From: Enchytraeus crypticus | Taxonomy: Eukaryota > Annelida > Clitellata > Enchytraeida > Enchytraeidae | Direction: 5' to 3' | DNA length: 64,000 bases | Assembly (NCBI GenBank): GCA_905160935.1 | Contig: CAJHZI010000514.1 | Span: 2,755,001-2,819,000 of the forward strand | Notes under the pieces: generated by a model | Databases searched by the model: none | Seen by the model: the letters and a program-made list of their open reading frames with translations, nothing else | What the model was told of the DNA's origin: nothing | Made by a program: the position numbers and the translations under genes | In this document: positions 1-12,315 of the stretch, piece by piece | How the letters are laid out: the number at the start of each line of letters is the position of its first letter | Numbering within the stretch: the first letter of the stretch is position 1

Positions 1-853
1 GCCTAAACAACAAAATGCAGCATCGAAATACAAAGAGCTTAAAAATATAATGCAATACAATGAATTAAGATTTAACATAATAAACTTCACCCAAAGACGA
101 TGTCAGTATTAATGCATGTCTCAAACGATATATAGAACAGAAAAAGTCCATCAACAGTTCTATACAACTGGAATAATAAATATAATCCTACAGTATGTTA
201 CCATTACATAGCAATACGGTTGTTCGTATTATTAGAAAAACCCGAAAATGTTGGAAATATTTTGAATTAAATATTTTATTATGCATAATTATATGCAGTA
301 ACAAATGTTAATGAGCGATTCTAAATTATTTTAAAGTCATTTAACATATGACATTTAGCTATATCACCAGTTGCACTGATTAACCGCAACTTTCGTAAAC
401 AAAAAATCCCACAACAAACTTACACTAATTATCAATTAATTTAAATTTAGATTCAGTCAAACGCTAAGAAATACAGTTCCTATAATTTTACTTGTAATAT
501 TTTAATAAGTCATGGTTCAAAGGAATGCAATAAGATTTAATCGTAATGTACTCGATAGAAAATTGTTGCAATTCAAATATTTCACAAAATGAAATAAAAT
601 GCTTATTTCAGTCCTATGGATATCAGCAATACTATTAAATAATATTATTTTAGAAGAATTTAGTGATATGAAAATTGAGTTCCAGTAGTTAGCAAAATAA
701 TGTATATGCCAGCTTAAATATACCTTATAGAGTATTATGTTCTATTCATTGAAGAATGGATAAAAATATATACCACGCATATTACAGAAATTAAATTAAA
801 CACGAGCTAAAAGGCAATGGAAAACTAAAAGAATACTTTAACTTGCTACATAC
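1..853. other. Intron 5 of PITP-B, nothing recognised
   Basis: AT-rich, no coding motif on either strand; the next PITP exon (counterpart of 15689-15609) was searched for and not seen. Confidence 0.6.
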
Positions 854-931
854 ATTTTCTGTCTCTCCGCGGTCCGCTATGTGCATTGACTCTATCTTTA
901 TCAAAAATGTTTTCTTTAGAAAATCAGGATT
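854..931 (-). CDS. PITP: PITP-B exon 5
   Basis: 78 nt, acceptor TTTCCAG, donor GTATGT. Encodes [20 protein letters not shown] then RGETEN. Last exon of this gene inside the window; phase 0 at both ends as in PITP-A. Confidence 0.9.
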
Positions 932-3900
932 CTGGAAAAACATTAACTTAGGGTAGAATAAAATAATATTATAATGTATTACTAATGTGTAAATATAAAG
1001 ACTTTTCATTGTAAGACATTTAAATTAAAACAAAAAAATGTTGTCTACACCAGTTTTAGTCTTCAAATCTGCATATTTTATTAATGACCTCTAATCTATT
1101 TAAGGAAGGAAGATATTAGGAAACTGGAGGCATTGAAAATATGGATTTGGAGAAGAATGGAGAGGATTAGTTGGACTCAAAAGGCTACAAATGAGGAAGT
1201 TTTAGAGAGAGTTGGCACAGACAGTCAGTTGATAAATGTATTAAGAAATAGGAAGAAGAGTTGGATAGGACACATTCTAAGGGGGAAGGTCTACTAAAAG
1301 AGGTCATAGATGGTAGATTGGAAGGAAAAAGAGGTAGGGGCAGGCCGAGATTAGGTATGTTAGATGATTTAAAGACCCACTCATATGTGGGCATGACGAG
1401 GAAGGCGGAAGACAAAGAAGAGTGGAGGCGTTATATACCATGAACCTGCTAGTAGGCAGTTCACTAAGAGAGAGAATCTATAATATTTGTGACTTATAGT
1501 ATCAATAATTAGGCCATTTTAGAATCAATGCTTGGAGAGTCGTTAACAAAATTAATAAAATCGCATAAACTGCTTTCGTGGAGATTTTTATTAAACAACC
1601 ATTACGACTCCTACGTTTTGGCTTCTACGCAAAGAGTCACAGAGTTGCTTGTTTCAATTTAAGACTATTGTAGTTTTAATGCCGCCAAGCCCTTTGTGAT
1701 TTTACAACGATATTTTATTATATCTTGCTATAAATATACATGTAACGAAGACTCACCTGAATAATTATATATTATCATATAAATATATTTGTATTATTAA
1801 TATTTTTGCTAAATCAACAGAAGAAGCAGAGCAGATAGATATGACGGAAAATGAAAGGAATAAACTGCAGAACTTTAAAATCAATTGTATCATATATCAT
1901 GCTACTTTATATTCAGCAGGCCATGTAGTTCGACAGATGGTGCGAGAAACCAGATTATGATTGAGATAAAACTAAGTCTTCAGTTAACTCGTAAGTACTC
2001 AATACACTTGGCTAAATATGTTTGTGCTGCAGCTAAAATTTAGGATTATTCAGAGTCAAGTCACAGTTGTTAAAACTGGCTGATGGTCTTGTATAGTGGC
2101 AGCTAATAATAATAGCAACAACAACAGCAACAACAACAATAATAGTAATAATAATAAGCGAGAGACATCTTTTCTTTGGCAAAGGCTTTCCATGACTTTG
2201 CAAAGATTTAATGCAGTCTGCTTCAACAATTCTTTTAAGCCGATTGATGACCTCGAGTAGCCAGGCGGCGATTCAGCACGTATTGCTTGAATCGTTTTTA
2301 TCAAACCCCAGGTTATTTACATCTGGGTAAAAATAATAATAATAATAAGCCGCTATTGTTCACTAACGCTCGATTATGTGAGTGCATTACACATTTAAAT
2401 ATAGAATTAAGCGAACAATATTCATGAAGAAACTGATTACTGTTAAAATGGTCCTGCAGTATGGATAAGCATTCCAAGCCTCCTCATCGATCTTGAGTGA
2501 ACCCCTTGGCGCTATCCAGCGAACAAACTTTGGAACTTTACTGCAATGTGCAACATTGTACACTATGGTTTATTGTTTAATGGTTTATTGTTTAATGGTT
2601 ATTCTACACAATGGCTTAGTGAAGCATCAGAAATTATACTCTAATGAGCAACAAGTACATTCTACACTATTGTTTTGTACAACATACACTGTACATTCTG
2701 TAATGTACAAAAGATAAATTCTACACAATAGCATTGTGTAACATATTTCATAATTGCATAATGGGTTACTTATTGGAATGTGAAACATAATTTGTACGCA
2801 TAAGTGTTTTGCAGCACATCATAATTATGCAATATTTACTGTAATGTGTAAAACGGAGTGTAGACAACATTTTTGGGCAACACTTACTGCAATATTACTT
2901 AATATGCAATTCTTACTACTTTGTGCAATACCCCTTAGATACTATACAACATTTTTTACTATGAGCAGCATATTCGTATATCTAATATTTGCTGAAATGC
3001 GCAGCACACATTATACACCATTTTGCAACGTGCAGCACATATTTACATAATATCAATTTGAAAGGGCAACAAACAGTATATATTACTCCATATTAACCTA
3101 AATATGTCAAATTCTTAAATTGGTAAACACAATTTTAATGTAAATACTTTATATAAAATTATATGCAATGTGAAACGCATATTACATGTATAACCAAAAT
3201 CCTTTGCACTGTGCAACACACGTTGTGCAAACGTGACATATCTTTATAGTGCCTACTTGTTACCAAGTAATGGAACACCATCCATCTGAATACAAGCATA
3301 CAAACATGATTTCAATAAGCATAGTTTGCTAGTGCTATCGTCAAATGGTAGCCTAGTCATCTCAGAAGCTCAACTTTTGCATGTACGCATGTATAACCTG
3401 AGCTAAATCACCATTATCAGTAGCTGATACGAAGTAATCACTTATTTCAGTTATAATTAGTTAATTAATTCATTAATTACAATTATCAATTAATGAATAA
3501 ACGAATAAATGAATGAATTCATTTTTTTATTATAAGAAATAACCTGGCTATGTGATAAATTTTATGCGAATAATGTCCAGATGTGAAGGCGCCGTTGAGC
3601 AGAGGGGTGGCCGGCTGGATACCATCAGTCTGAGAGAAGGTTTCGTTCTTGACGACCTCCACCCCCTCCCCCCCTCCCGTGTTCTGTCGAGACGTCTCAG
3701 CCACTGCGTACAGCTGCGCTCTCTGGTACTGAAACATTTAAAACAGTTCTGTCGAGACGTCTCAGCCACTGAGTACAGCTGCGCTCTCTGGTACTGAAAC
3801 ATGTACAACAGTTCTGTCGAGACGTCTCAGCCACTGCGTACAGCTGCGCTCTCTGGTACTGAAACATGTACAACAGTTCTGTCGAGACGTCTCAGCCACT

Positions 3901-5151
3901 GAGTACAGCTGCGCTCTCTGGTACTGAAACATGTACAACAGTTCTGTCGAGACGTCTCAGCCACTGCGTACAGCTGCGCTCTCTGGTACTGAAACATGTA
4001 CAACAGTTCTGTCGAGACGTCTCAGCCACTGCGTACAGCTGCGCTCTCTGGTACTGAAACATGTACAACAGTTCTGTCGAGACGTCTCAGCCACTGCGTA
4101 CAGCTGCGCTCTCTGGTACTGAAACATTTACAACAGTCGACAGACCTTATGGCCACGGATCAACAGAGGATCAATACTCTTTTTAGAGAGAGAGAGAGAA
4201 AAAAAATTTAGAAAATATGTAGCATGGGATCTGCTATTGCATGGATCAACTATTGCATGAGTCTACTTTTGCATGAGTCTGCTATTGCATGGGTCTGCTA
4301 TAGAGCATAATAGCTATTAACTCATATCCAGAGAACAAAAACAAGGTCACTAGATAAATATAAAGGGCCTAGAGATTGACTTAATGTTAGTGATATTCAA
4401 CATGAAGACTACACATATCGGTAAACTTTTTCTCAGGTTCTGAAATGCCTTTCAACTGAAAACGGCAGAAGCTACACTCATCAAGTAGGTTCTGGTGATC
4501 GCAGTCGACAACAAAGCAACGAACCATTATTGGACCTCTTTAGTCTAAACTTGTAATAAATACTTGTTTCTTTGCATATTTTTTAAAGCTGGCAACGCAG
4601 ATCATCCTTCTACGAATGAACAGAAAACTCCTTATATGTTGTTGTTGTTGCTGTTGTTGATAATCGAGTCTGGATTTTCCGTCTCTGGAAATGAAAACGC
4701 CGATTGAGCAATGAGAATATTACACAGATCTAAGCAGATGGGCTTAATTAATGTAAAGATTGCAAAGCAGTATCCAATAAACATGTATAGCAGCAGTAAG
4801 TATTGTACATTAACTGGGCCCTAATTATATTAATGCTTATCGTATAAATATTTATATCAATAAACCAATTAATACGCGTACTTATAGCATACCTACCGCA
4901 TTAATTACCATATTGTGTCCGGGACGCTGGAGAACAGACCAACCGTAAACTGCACGTATCGTAGAAGGCGATTGAGCAAGAACGGAGGAAGGCAACGAGA
5001 AACAATCTGAAGCCATAGAGGTGGATAAAGCATAGCCGTTGGTGAAGAGATTAACTCGTTGATCGATGGAGTGCTTTTTGTGGAGTGCGAAAAGCAGCAT
5101 ATGAGTACTTGAACCTGCTATTTGGTAGAATACTAGAGAGAGACAGAAAAA

Positions 5152-5189
<38 letters not shown>

Positions 5190-7497
5190 ATTAATTGGAT
5201 AACCGGCCTGAATGTGCACGATATACGTATAATACATCATAATGCAATATTAACTAATGTCACGTTATGCGGATGTACTGTTACAGACGAATGCACAGGC
5301 GCTGATTAAATAATGTGATACTGTTAAATAAATGTACTAATTTAAATAATCATAATATTCTAATAATATCTAATATAATAATCAAGCTCTGTCTGTCTCA
5401 AGTAACGCTGAGCGTCATATATATAATTCCTTAACACAGTTACGCGTACGCTGAATTAAATTCAATAACAGCGTTAAACAGCTTTGCTATTTGTCCACTA
5501 TAAATTTAATAGCGGTGAGAATGATATAAATATTCTCCATAAATTTATAGCGACATATTTCTGATTTATAACCATACAGCTGTCATTTGTCCGCTCTAAA
5601 TGTAATAATTTCGAGTATGGTATAAATAATTATTCGTCATAAATTTATATTGTCCCAACATTCATAATTAAAATAACTTTTTCTATAAGAAATGTTTAGA
5701 TATTGATTTCTTAACAGCCGTACGTTCGGATTGAGAGGCTAGAGTTCAATTCCACGTTCAGTTAAAAGTAACCATATTTCCTAGATGTATGTATGCATGT
5801 TTGCATACGGGTACATTCTAGTAATTTCAATGATAATTAAGTCAATGTAATGATTTACCTCTTCCACCGTTAGCGGTAAAGGAATCCGACTGAAACAAAC
5901 AAAAGCAGAGTTAATCAATGGTTGGATTAAACTAGAAGTGTGGAATCTTTTAGAGTATCTCACAATCTGTCATTTTTCTGCTAATTCGTCGATAGATATT
6001 GGGTACACAATCCACTCATGTCTCGGTGGCTCAGTGTGTATGCACGTTAGGTTATGTCAGAAAGTTTTGAAAGCCTATTCGTAAGGTCCTGGAATCAATT
6101 CTCGGTAGATCTGATCTGAGAGGAAAATCTCGGACATTCCCTTTCAGGGTATAACGGTACACCTGACGTCTTGAAGAGCTCTTCAAGCTTCTGACCTCAA
6201 CGTTAAGCCAACATTTAAAACACAATCCACTTAGCCTATATTTCGTTGGCTATAAGTCTCAGTCTAAGTCATTTCCTATCATCATGGCTAAAGCTGCATT
6301 GCACCACATAACTCGCCTTCAGTTACCATCATGCTCTAAGCTATCCAAATCAATCTTTCCCGCATGCTGCACCGCAGATCTGGAATTCTCTTCCATACAA
6401 TTTTCGAAGTCTTCGTTTGAATCACTTTGGCCTTTGCTTTCCTATGAACAGTTCCGTAGGAAGTTGAAGACCTACCTTTTCCATCTCTCTTCCATCCAGT
6501 GATCATGGGTTGCGTGCTGGTGCGAGTTGCGACCAGCACGCAACCCTCCTTTTCCTTTATCTTAGGACTGATTTGTTTGTATTTTGGAATTTGCACCGTT
6601 TTGGACTTCCTTTTTACTCACCGGCTTAGACTTGTCTCAATAGTGCTCGATGTTTTCATGGACGACAGTAGCACTCTAATTGTTGAAAAAAGGTCAGTTC
6701 TGCTGTAGGCTAACGGACTTCTCATGTATCAGAGTAAGAACTCATATACATGCTGATTTTGCTTGTTGTATTTTAAATTATTCTTTACTTAATACGGAAA
6801 ACTACAGGTCACTAACTTTTACAGACAATACATTAGCGCATTATTGGGTCCATTGTTTCACTTCGTGAAATGCGACAATCTACTAAATAAGAGATCTTAC
6901 TACGCCAACTGATAAACTTAAGAAGTATAATTACAATTAGACCATAGCGAACTAGGCGATTAGGTGAAATTTTCGAGTCATTATTTAAGTTGAATTCAGC
7001 TTTCTATAAAGAATATACAATCTGATGCAGCTATAGGGCCTAAGCCTATAATCAGTGCATTGCAGGAACTAAACTGTAAGAAATTTGATACGGACAGTTT
7101 GATGAATTCTTCTATTTTCAAAACACTTAGCAAACTATTTTTGTACCACTGCAGAGTCTAGTTTTTAGTAAGAATTTCAAATTACTCAAAAAGAGTGATT
7201 TTGAACCACCAAATATTAAAACCATTATAAAGCAAATTGTCTGAAAATTATGACATAAAAACTGATCTAACAAAGTTTACGTGAATTAAGTGGTCTTCTA
7301 GGCCGTTAAAGAATCGGAAAACTTTATTTTCTACTTTTACTATCACAGACTGAAAATTGAGGAATAACATCAGCTTATGTCTGCTGTTGCCGAGATGGAA
7401 ATATCGTAGAGAAAACTCATTAGAATTAAAATTACATATTTTGCCGTTGGGTCCACATATTACCACATTGAAATACTTACTATTCTTTTACAATCAT
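854..7497 (-). CDS. PITP: Class I phosphatidylinositol transfer protein, PITP-B (first five exons; rest beyond the window)
   Basis: Tandem paralogue of PITP-A with the same function expected. Exons: 7497-7481, 5889-5859, 3728-3544, 2540-2441, 931-854. Lengths are 17, 31, 185, 100 and 78 nt, identical to PITP-A, and all phases match. The visible product of 137 residues has [17 protein letters not shown] (Ser where most PITPs have Thr of the headgroup site), [11 protein letters not shown] and IKIESMH. The remaining exons (KTGRGPL, KWWGLQ, C-terminus) must lie left of position 1; nothing matching them was seen in 1-853. No internal stop or frameshift was seen, so it looks functional. Only one exon 4 was found. 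Exons 3 and 4 have tandem arrays at their acceptors. Confidence 0.86.
1095..1485 (+). mobile_element. 3' fragment of the same LINE family as 42066-42858
   Basis: Reads [20 protein letters not shown], then after a frameshift the [20 protein letters not shown] tail, and ends CTAAGAGAGAGA. Lies between exons 4 and 5 of PITP-B on the opposite strand. Confidence 0.8.
2441..2540 (-). CDS. PITP: PITP-B exon 4
   Basis: 100 nt, acceptor CATTGCAG, donor GTAATC. After completing Ser it encodes [20 protein letters not shown] then [13 protein letters not shown]. Homologous to both alternative exons 4a and 4b of PITP-A. The acceptor is the edge of a degenerate repeat region (2541-3240). Confidence 0.9.
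2541..3240. repeat. Degenerate repeat region at the PITP-B exon 4 acceptor
   Basis: Recurrent variants of TTACTGCAATGTGCAACA and GTACACTATGG appear from the acceptor outward (for example at 2541, 2837, 2885, 2957, 3010), plus a perfect 15-bp duplication of TTTATTGTTTAATGG at 2569-2598. Periodicity is irregular. Confidence 0.5.
3544..3728 (-). CDS. PITP: PITP-B exon 3
   Basis: 185 nt from the proximal acceptor GTTTCAG to donor GTTATT. Encodes [20 protein letters not shown] through [12 protein letters not shown]. Its first ~46 nt, with the acceptor, are repeated upstream in a 65-bp array; only the proximal acceptor yields a complete PITP frame, because the upstream units shift frame and meet a stop. 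Confidence 0.9.
3680..4136. repeat. 65-bp tandem repeat spanning the PITP-B exon 3 acceptor
   Basis: Unit period 65 bp; acceptors (AG on the minus strand next to 3728, 3793, 3858, 3923, 3988, 4053 and 4118) recur seven times. Each unit has ~22 bp of intron with GTTTCAG and the first ~43 nt of exon 3. Copies are nearly identical (C/G or A/G at one site), indicating recent spread. Confidence 0.93.
4912..5186 (+). mobile_element. (GA)n-tailed repeat family, copy 1 (with extra 5' head)
   Basis: Same body and tail as 8430-8652, but starts with a ~70-bp head (GTGTCCGGGACGCTGGAGAA onward) that resembles the far end of the (GAT)n-tailed family at 32600-32665. In intron 2 of PITP-B. Confidence 0.65.
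5859..5889 (-). CDS. PITP: PITP-B exon 2 (31-nt microexon)
   Basis: Acceptor GTTTCAG, donor GTAAAT. Encodes [10 protein letters not shown], the first strand of the PITP fold, with the same length and phase as in PITP-A. Confidence 0.87.
6010..6185 (+). mobile_element. tRNA-derived SINE family 2, diverged copy
   Basis: TCTCGGTGGCTCAGTGTGTA head, GGTCCTGGAATCAATTCTCG and GAGAGGAAAATCTCGGACAT. Upstream (5') of exon 2 of PITP-B in intron 1. Confidence 0.6.
6284..6700 (+). mobile_element. 3' end of a third LINE family (WNSLP-type C-terminus plus 3' UTR)
   Basis: Contains [15 protein letters not shown] and [17 protein letters not shown] in shifted frames, a pattern typical of reverse-transcriptase C-termini in CR1/Jockey-like LINEs. 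After the TGA at 6500-6502 comes a 15-bp perfect hairpin and a conserved ~150-bp 3' UTR also found at 21585-21700 and 28315-28440. Confidence 0.7.
6507..6546 (+). other. Perfect 15-bp hairpin in a LINE 3' UTR
   Basis: Arms GGGTTGCGTGCTGGT (6507-6521) and ACCAGCACGCAACCC (6532-6546) with a 10-nt loop, four bases after the LINE stop codon. Confidence 0.85.
7481..7497 (-). CDS. PITP: PITP-B exon 1 coding part (17 nt)
   Basis: Encodes M-I-V-K-E plus TA, donor GTAAGT. The T that starts exon 2 completes Tyr, giving KEYRIPLP as expected for the family. Ten bases upstream lies AATTTCAG, a possible acceptor for a 5'-UTR intron. Confidence 0.72.
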
Positions 7498-7817
7498 AGC
7501 CCTGAAATTTGTTTAGAAACATTACTAGTGCATTATTGTAATTATAAATTTATGAAGCGCCAACAATAAAATGCAAACATAGATGACGTCGACAAGAAAA
7601 ACATCAAACAATTGATTATAAACCTTTGTTGTTGCTCACCCGAGAGCTCTGTTAATGATGCTTGCTCAACTATCAAATCTCTGACCCGTCGTTCTAATTC
7701 CAGCATGATGTGTTATCTTATATATTATACTGCTTTTTATATTTGGTTGCTCACTGTAATCAATTACTCATATTATCAAGTATTTTATATATAGTTAAGG
7801 CGCTATGTAAAGTATGC

Positions 7818-7821
7818 TCGA

Positions 7822-7866
<45 letters not shown>

Positions 7867-8155
7867 AATCATCGTCATCATCATAATCATCTTCCCTTTA
7901 ATCCAAATTTAACTAGGGTCGTGATACGAATAGACCGTATCCACTCATCTCTGTCCCTCAACATATCACTAGTCAATCCCCTATATCCTCACCGTTCGTT
8001 TTCGAGAATTTTGTAGCAATTTCTGAAGTCTAGGCGCTCACCAACCGAATGCCCTTTTCGACGTTAGTTTGGATCATGCTTTTATGTCGCCTTCTTCGAC
8101 ACGTGCAGTCACCGGTTGGTCTATCCTTCAAACATCCCGGACACAACACGAGGAA
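7818..8155 (-). mobile_element. LINE/SINE 3' end with (GAT)n tail, family copy 1
   Basis: On the plus strand a (CAT)n tract followed by CTTTAATCC..TTTAACTAGG and a ~270-bp body ending CCCGGACACAACACG. Shared with 20729-20950 and 32385-32665. The tail end matches the LINE end at 32300-32340. Confidence 0.65.
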
Positions 8156-8429
8156 AAGTACAAGCTCGACAATCATTCATATGCTATCCAGCTAAATCTG
8201 ACCTTAAAGCAGCTAAATTGACAGCTTCCACTTCAGATGATTTGAATCCATATCAAATCTTAATTTAGACATTAGCTTGGGATAGCTACGGGTTTTCAGG
8301 TGATTTTCTATTGTATTCCTGAGAAACCTCAGTTAAAGCGTAATCGCCTCTTACTACAGGCACATTAAATCTTTGGTCTATTTATTTGTGTCGCAAAAAC
8401 AATGATAACAACATCATAATGATATCTTG

Positions 8430-8652
8430 TATAATACAAGAAGGAAAGCAACGGGAAACCACCTCAGGAGCCATAACTTTTCCCAAACTATAGGCTACAT
8501 AAGGTATGGATAAGGCACAGACTTTGTGAAGGGACTTGTTGATCTAAGAAGTGCTCTTATGGAGCGAGAAAACAGACTTTGAGTATGAATATGTACCTTG
8601 AACCTGCCACTTGACAGTGCACTGGAGAGAGAGAGAGAGAGAGAGAGTTAGA
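8430..8652 (+). mobile_element. (GA)n-tailed repeat family, copy 2
   Basis: About 210 bp from GGAAAGCAACGGGAAACCAC to TTGACAGTGCACTGGAGAGA and a (GA)n tail. Four copies in the window, all on the plus strand. Confidence 0.7.
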
Positions 8653-8654
8653 AG

Positions 8655-11529
8655 AATGTCCCTACAAACAAGTGAAAACTGTTGAAGCTTTCCCGTTTTA
8701 TTTCTGAATTAGGAAAGATATCCAAACATAAACCAGAAAAATCATACAATTTCTTCGCTTTATATTAATGATGAATAATTTAGCTCATATCTTGTCTCAT
8801 GGAGGTCGCCGATAATTCACGCAATCACAAAACGTACAATATTAATCAATCAACGTTAGGAATATTGTTAGCTATAGCATAATCACTATCCACATAGAAA
8901 TATTTCTTGATATATCCCAGCGTTGTGCATAAGAGGAGTCCATAAACGATCATATCCATGCGATTACAAGGCTAGAGAAAGAATTCACTTAAAATGGCCG
9001 CCAATAGGTTTACCAGTGTCGAGCAGGCAGCATTACGAGGGAGGTCAGGAGTCTCAATCACGTCAATAAACTGAGGCAAGGCAAGCTTGAAGCAGAACAC
9101 CAACAATCCATCAGAGGCACTTAAACAAGTGTACGCTCATAGAGATCATCAACAGTGTACGTACAAAATGCAGAAAAATGCAAAATATATAGCTTATTAT
9201 GTATAACCGGGCATGCGTTATTCATTCTTTTCTACACCGCTATAAAACAGATAGCTACTTTATATACCTGTTTCTTATGCATTATTTTTATACACAATCT
9301 TATGCATTGTCGTTATACACAACCATAAGTCTCTAAACATCTGTGCAGTCTGCAAAATGTACATAGGCGAGACTTTTTGTATTCGTTGATCGCATAAAAG
9401 TCTAAGAATACAGAGGCCAGAAAATTGCACTAAGCTACATTCTAGAAAAGTAACACTTCTACAAAAATTCATGAAATGTGACCCTTTCAACTTAACAAAA
9501 CATAAGGGCAACTCTTATCGTCCATGCTTTGACAGCTATTACAACTGCACAGCATACATTCCAGAACTAACAAAAGTACGACCTAACTGTGTAATTGGCT
9601 AAGGTCTATAATGACTGACACACACACGCATACAAAGCATGCTTGCTGAGTTGTATATAATGCTAACATTAGCCTAAACAGAATAAAAGCCTCAATAAAT
9701 TCTTTTAAGAAACTCGTGGCCGAGCAACATCGATACCAAAAAAAATAAACAGAAGTAGAGATTCGCCAAACAGGCTATTTATATGAAAAATAAATTTAAA
9801 AATGAAACACAATTACAGTAGTTGGAAAATGTACCTTGACGTCCTATAGGTAAAAAAATTCAACTTAAGCAAATAAGACCGACCTGGTATATTAACTGTC
9901 AGACCAAATTTTATATTTTACTCTTTTGCCAGTAGCTCTAAAATACAAGGTTTAATGGGTAAATAGACTGCTATAAAACCTAGCAGACATAAAAATACTA
10001 AATGCTCCTAAGCGATTTTTAATTTATTGATGCGATATGCCAAAACTAAGTAGACAGAATTGTCCATTATATAAGCAATTAATCAACTAGCAAACTTTAA
10101 TTACCAAACCGTCAACTAAGCTAACGATCTTAATTAACATTTCTGACAGCATTCCTTTGGTAAGGACAGTCACAGATGCAGACGCTAAGCTAGGCTTTAC
10201 CGTGTTAACAACAAACACATCAACTCCGACTCGAGACGTATAAAAACATCATTGGCCTAGGAGAGAACAGTCTAGTCCATCACAAATAATGCAGCATTTC
10301 CGTTGTAAATCCTGCTTGGGCAAACGAAAGATACATGAAGAAACAGGTTCTAGCGCTGGCATTAAAACATAGCACACAGATAATCGATATCGAATCTCCT
10401 GCTCAGCTGTATCAAAGTAGACTGTCTACTTAATTTAGAATTTCTCATAAATATTGACAACTCAGTAAATAAATTATAATTTATTTATTTAATTCTACAG
10501 TTGAAAATCCATTCGAGTGTTCCTTAAAATGAAAGAGTGTATGAATATTGGACAATCAGACATTTGTATTTGTAAACTACAACGATAAGTACCATAAGAT
10601 TCTGTCAAATCTATCCTAATATTTTCAGTGAAGCAAAAGTACCTTGAATAAATAAAGTACGCAGGAAACAAAAACAAACGAATGACTATAAATGTTACAA
10701 TTACCTTAACTTTTCTACAACTACAACAACTACCAACATTAAATGCAGACAGACATATAATTCGTGAAATTAAAAATAAACAAGACAGTCAATTAAACAA
10801 CCATGGCCTTTATATAAGTCTCGTATATAACCTAAATACAGTTTGAATTGTTTTAACAGCATACACCGTCCTACAGTTGAAAAAAGCATGTCCATAACTA
10901 ACTCATGCAGTGGCATAAATTCGACACACAATTACCTACGATATGGATTACATTAAATGTAATGTAAGTCAGTAATATGCCAACACAACCACACGTCCGA
11001 AATCGCTGATGGTTACAGAACCTTATTACCATAGTATAGGATTGGCAACACTGCATTTACACTTCGGCGCAATCTCCAGAATTACAGTCTCAAGTCTATT
11101 CAACGCCAGTTTTGCTGTCTCTAGGGACCATTAGGAATCATCAGTCATTACTAGTTCATCTTAACGACAAAGTAACCAATCAATGGATAATTTTAATCTA
11201 GTTAAAATGGATCACCATCAATATCCTAGATCCACTTCATAACTGAAAGACATTTCACAAACCTTCAGTTTTAACCTCTTACTCGTTTCTAAACCCCAAT
11301 ATATAAATCGATAATAGTATATCCACCTTTCGGGCAGTGCCTGGATTGTTTTTCTACTTAAGGCATCTGAAGCTAATTTGTTACAGTTAAACTCCGAAAA
11401 ACAAGATCCAGAAAACCTCCGATTTACACAACACAGTCATTGTTTCTTGTCATTAAAACAATGAAGCTTTTTATAGTGATTTGAAACTGACCTTCACCTC
11501 ATAACACAAAACCACTGGTTATGCAAACC
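8655..11529. other. Intergenic stretch between the PITP genes
   Basis: No gene, RNA or repeat family recognised apart from small AT-rich tracts. Probably holds the promoter and 5' UTR of PITP-B, but no element could be identified. Confidence 0.5.
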
Positions 11530-11708
11530 CAGTGGTTAAAGTGGGGGGGGGGATGCAGGGGAACTGTGTTCCCCTAGCTCTCATTTTTTCTGAGGCACAT
11601 TCCCCTGCTAGGGATATAATAGATACTAGGAGAACTGTAAATACATTACAGTGGGGCCGAAAAATTCTCACCATTGACCCTTGCTCTCAATTGCCACCTT
11701 AACCACTG
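11530..11708. mobile_element. Short hAT-type MITE (179 bp)
   Basis: Ends CAGTGGTTAAAGTGG and reverse complement CAGTGGTTAAGGTGG. Flanks TGCAAACC and CGCATACC match at 6 of 8 positions, consistent with an old 8-bp duplication. Lies between PITP-A and PITP-B. Confidence 0.65.
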
Positions 11709-12267
11709 CGCATACCATCACTTAAAACTCCATAAATTTGAACTAAAAAGCTGCAAATTACAACAAAAAAGGGTGTTTACTATGCACTAATAATTGTATC
11801 TGAGAAAATGTACCAGTGCGAATGGCAAAATTATTAACATAAGCATACAGCATTAAAAAACTATAAGTGTAGCTAATATAATTAGCTAAAATTCTATTTG
11901 AAATAAACACCTACACATTCAAATACTGCATAAGCAAATTTTTACAAAATCAGTTCAATTAAGCAATAATTCTTAAAATATCCTTTATACTTAATTTTAT
12001 ATTGAAAATTATTAATGAGGTAAAGAAGCCACCAGCTTATAGAAATATAATTTTAAATGCAGTATAGCATTAATTATATATTATTAATGTAAGTATGTGC
12101 CATAAGCTAATCACAAAACAAAAGACACAAAGTTAATTTCATTTATAACATTTTAGCGTTTGAAGAGCCATATGTTATAATTATCTCCACATTGAAACTA
12201 GTACGAGGAGACTGACAAATCTGACATAGCGTTTCTATACGTCTCAAAGAATGTTGCTGCAGAGTTT

Positions 12268-12315
12268 CTATTCACCGTCCTCTTTAGTGCCACGAACTGG
12301 ACCGGTCTTTCTTTG
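12268..12315 (-). CDS. PITP: PITP-A exon 9 (terminal)
   Basis: 48 nt ending in TAG, acceptor TTTATAG. Encodes [15 protein letters not shown], resembling the short regulatory C-terminal tail of PITP alpha and beta. A polyadenylation site was not pinned down. Confidence 0.85.
   Translation of the reverse strand, partial: QRKTGPVRGTKEDGE

Noticed and set aside
3552..4211. Several plus-strand open frames with repeated SVETSQPL peptides
   Set aside because: They are antisense readings of the 65-bp array overlapping PITP-B exon 3.
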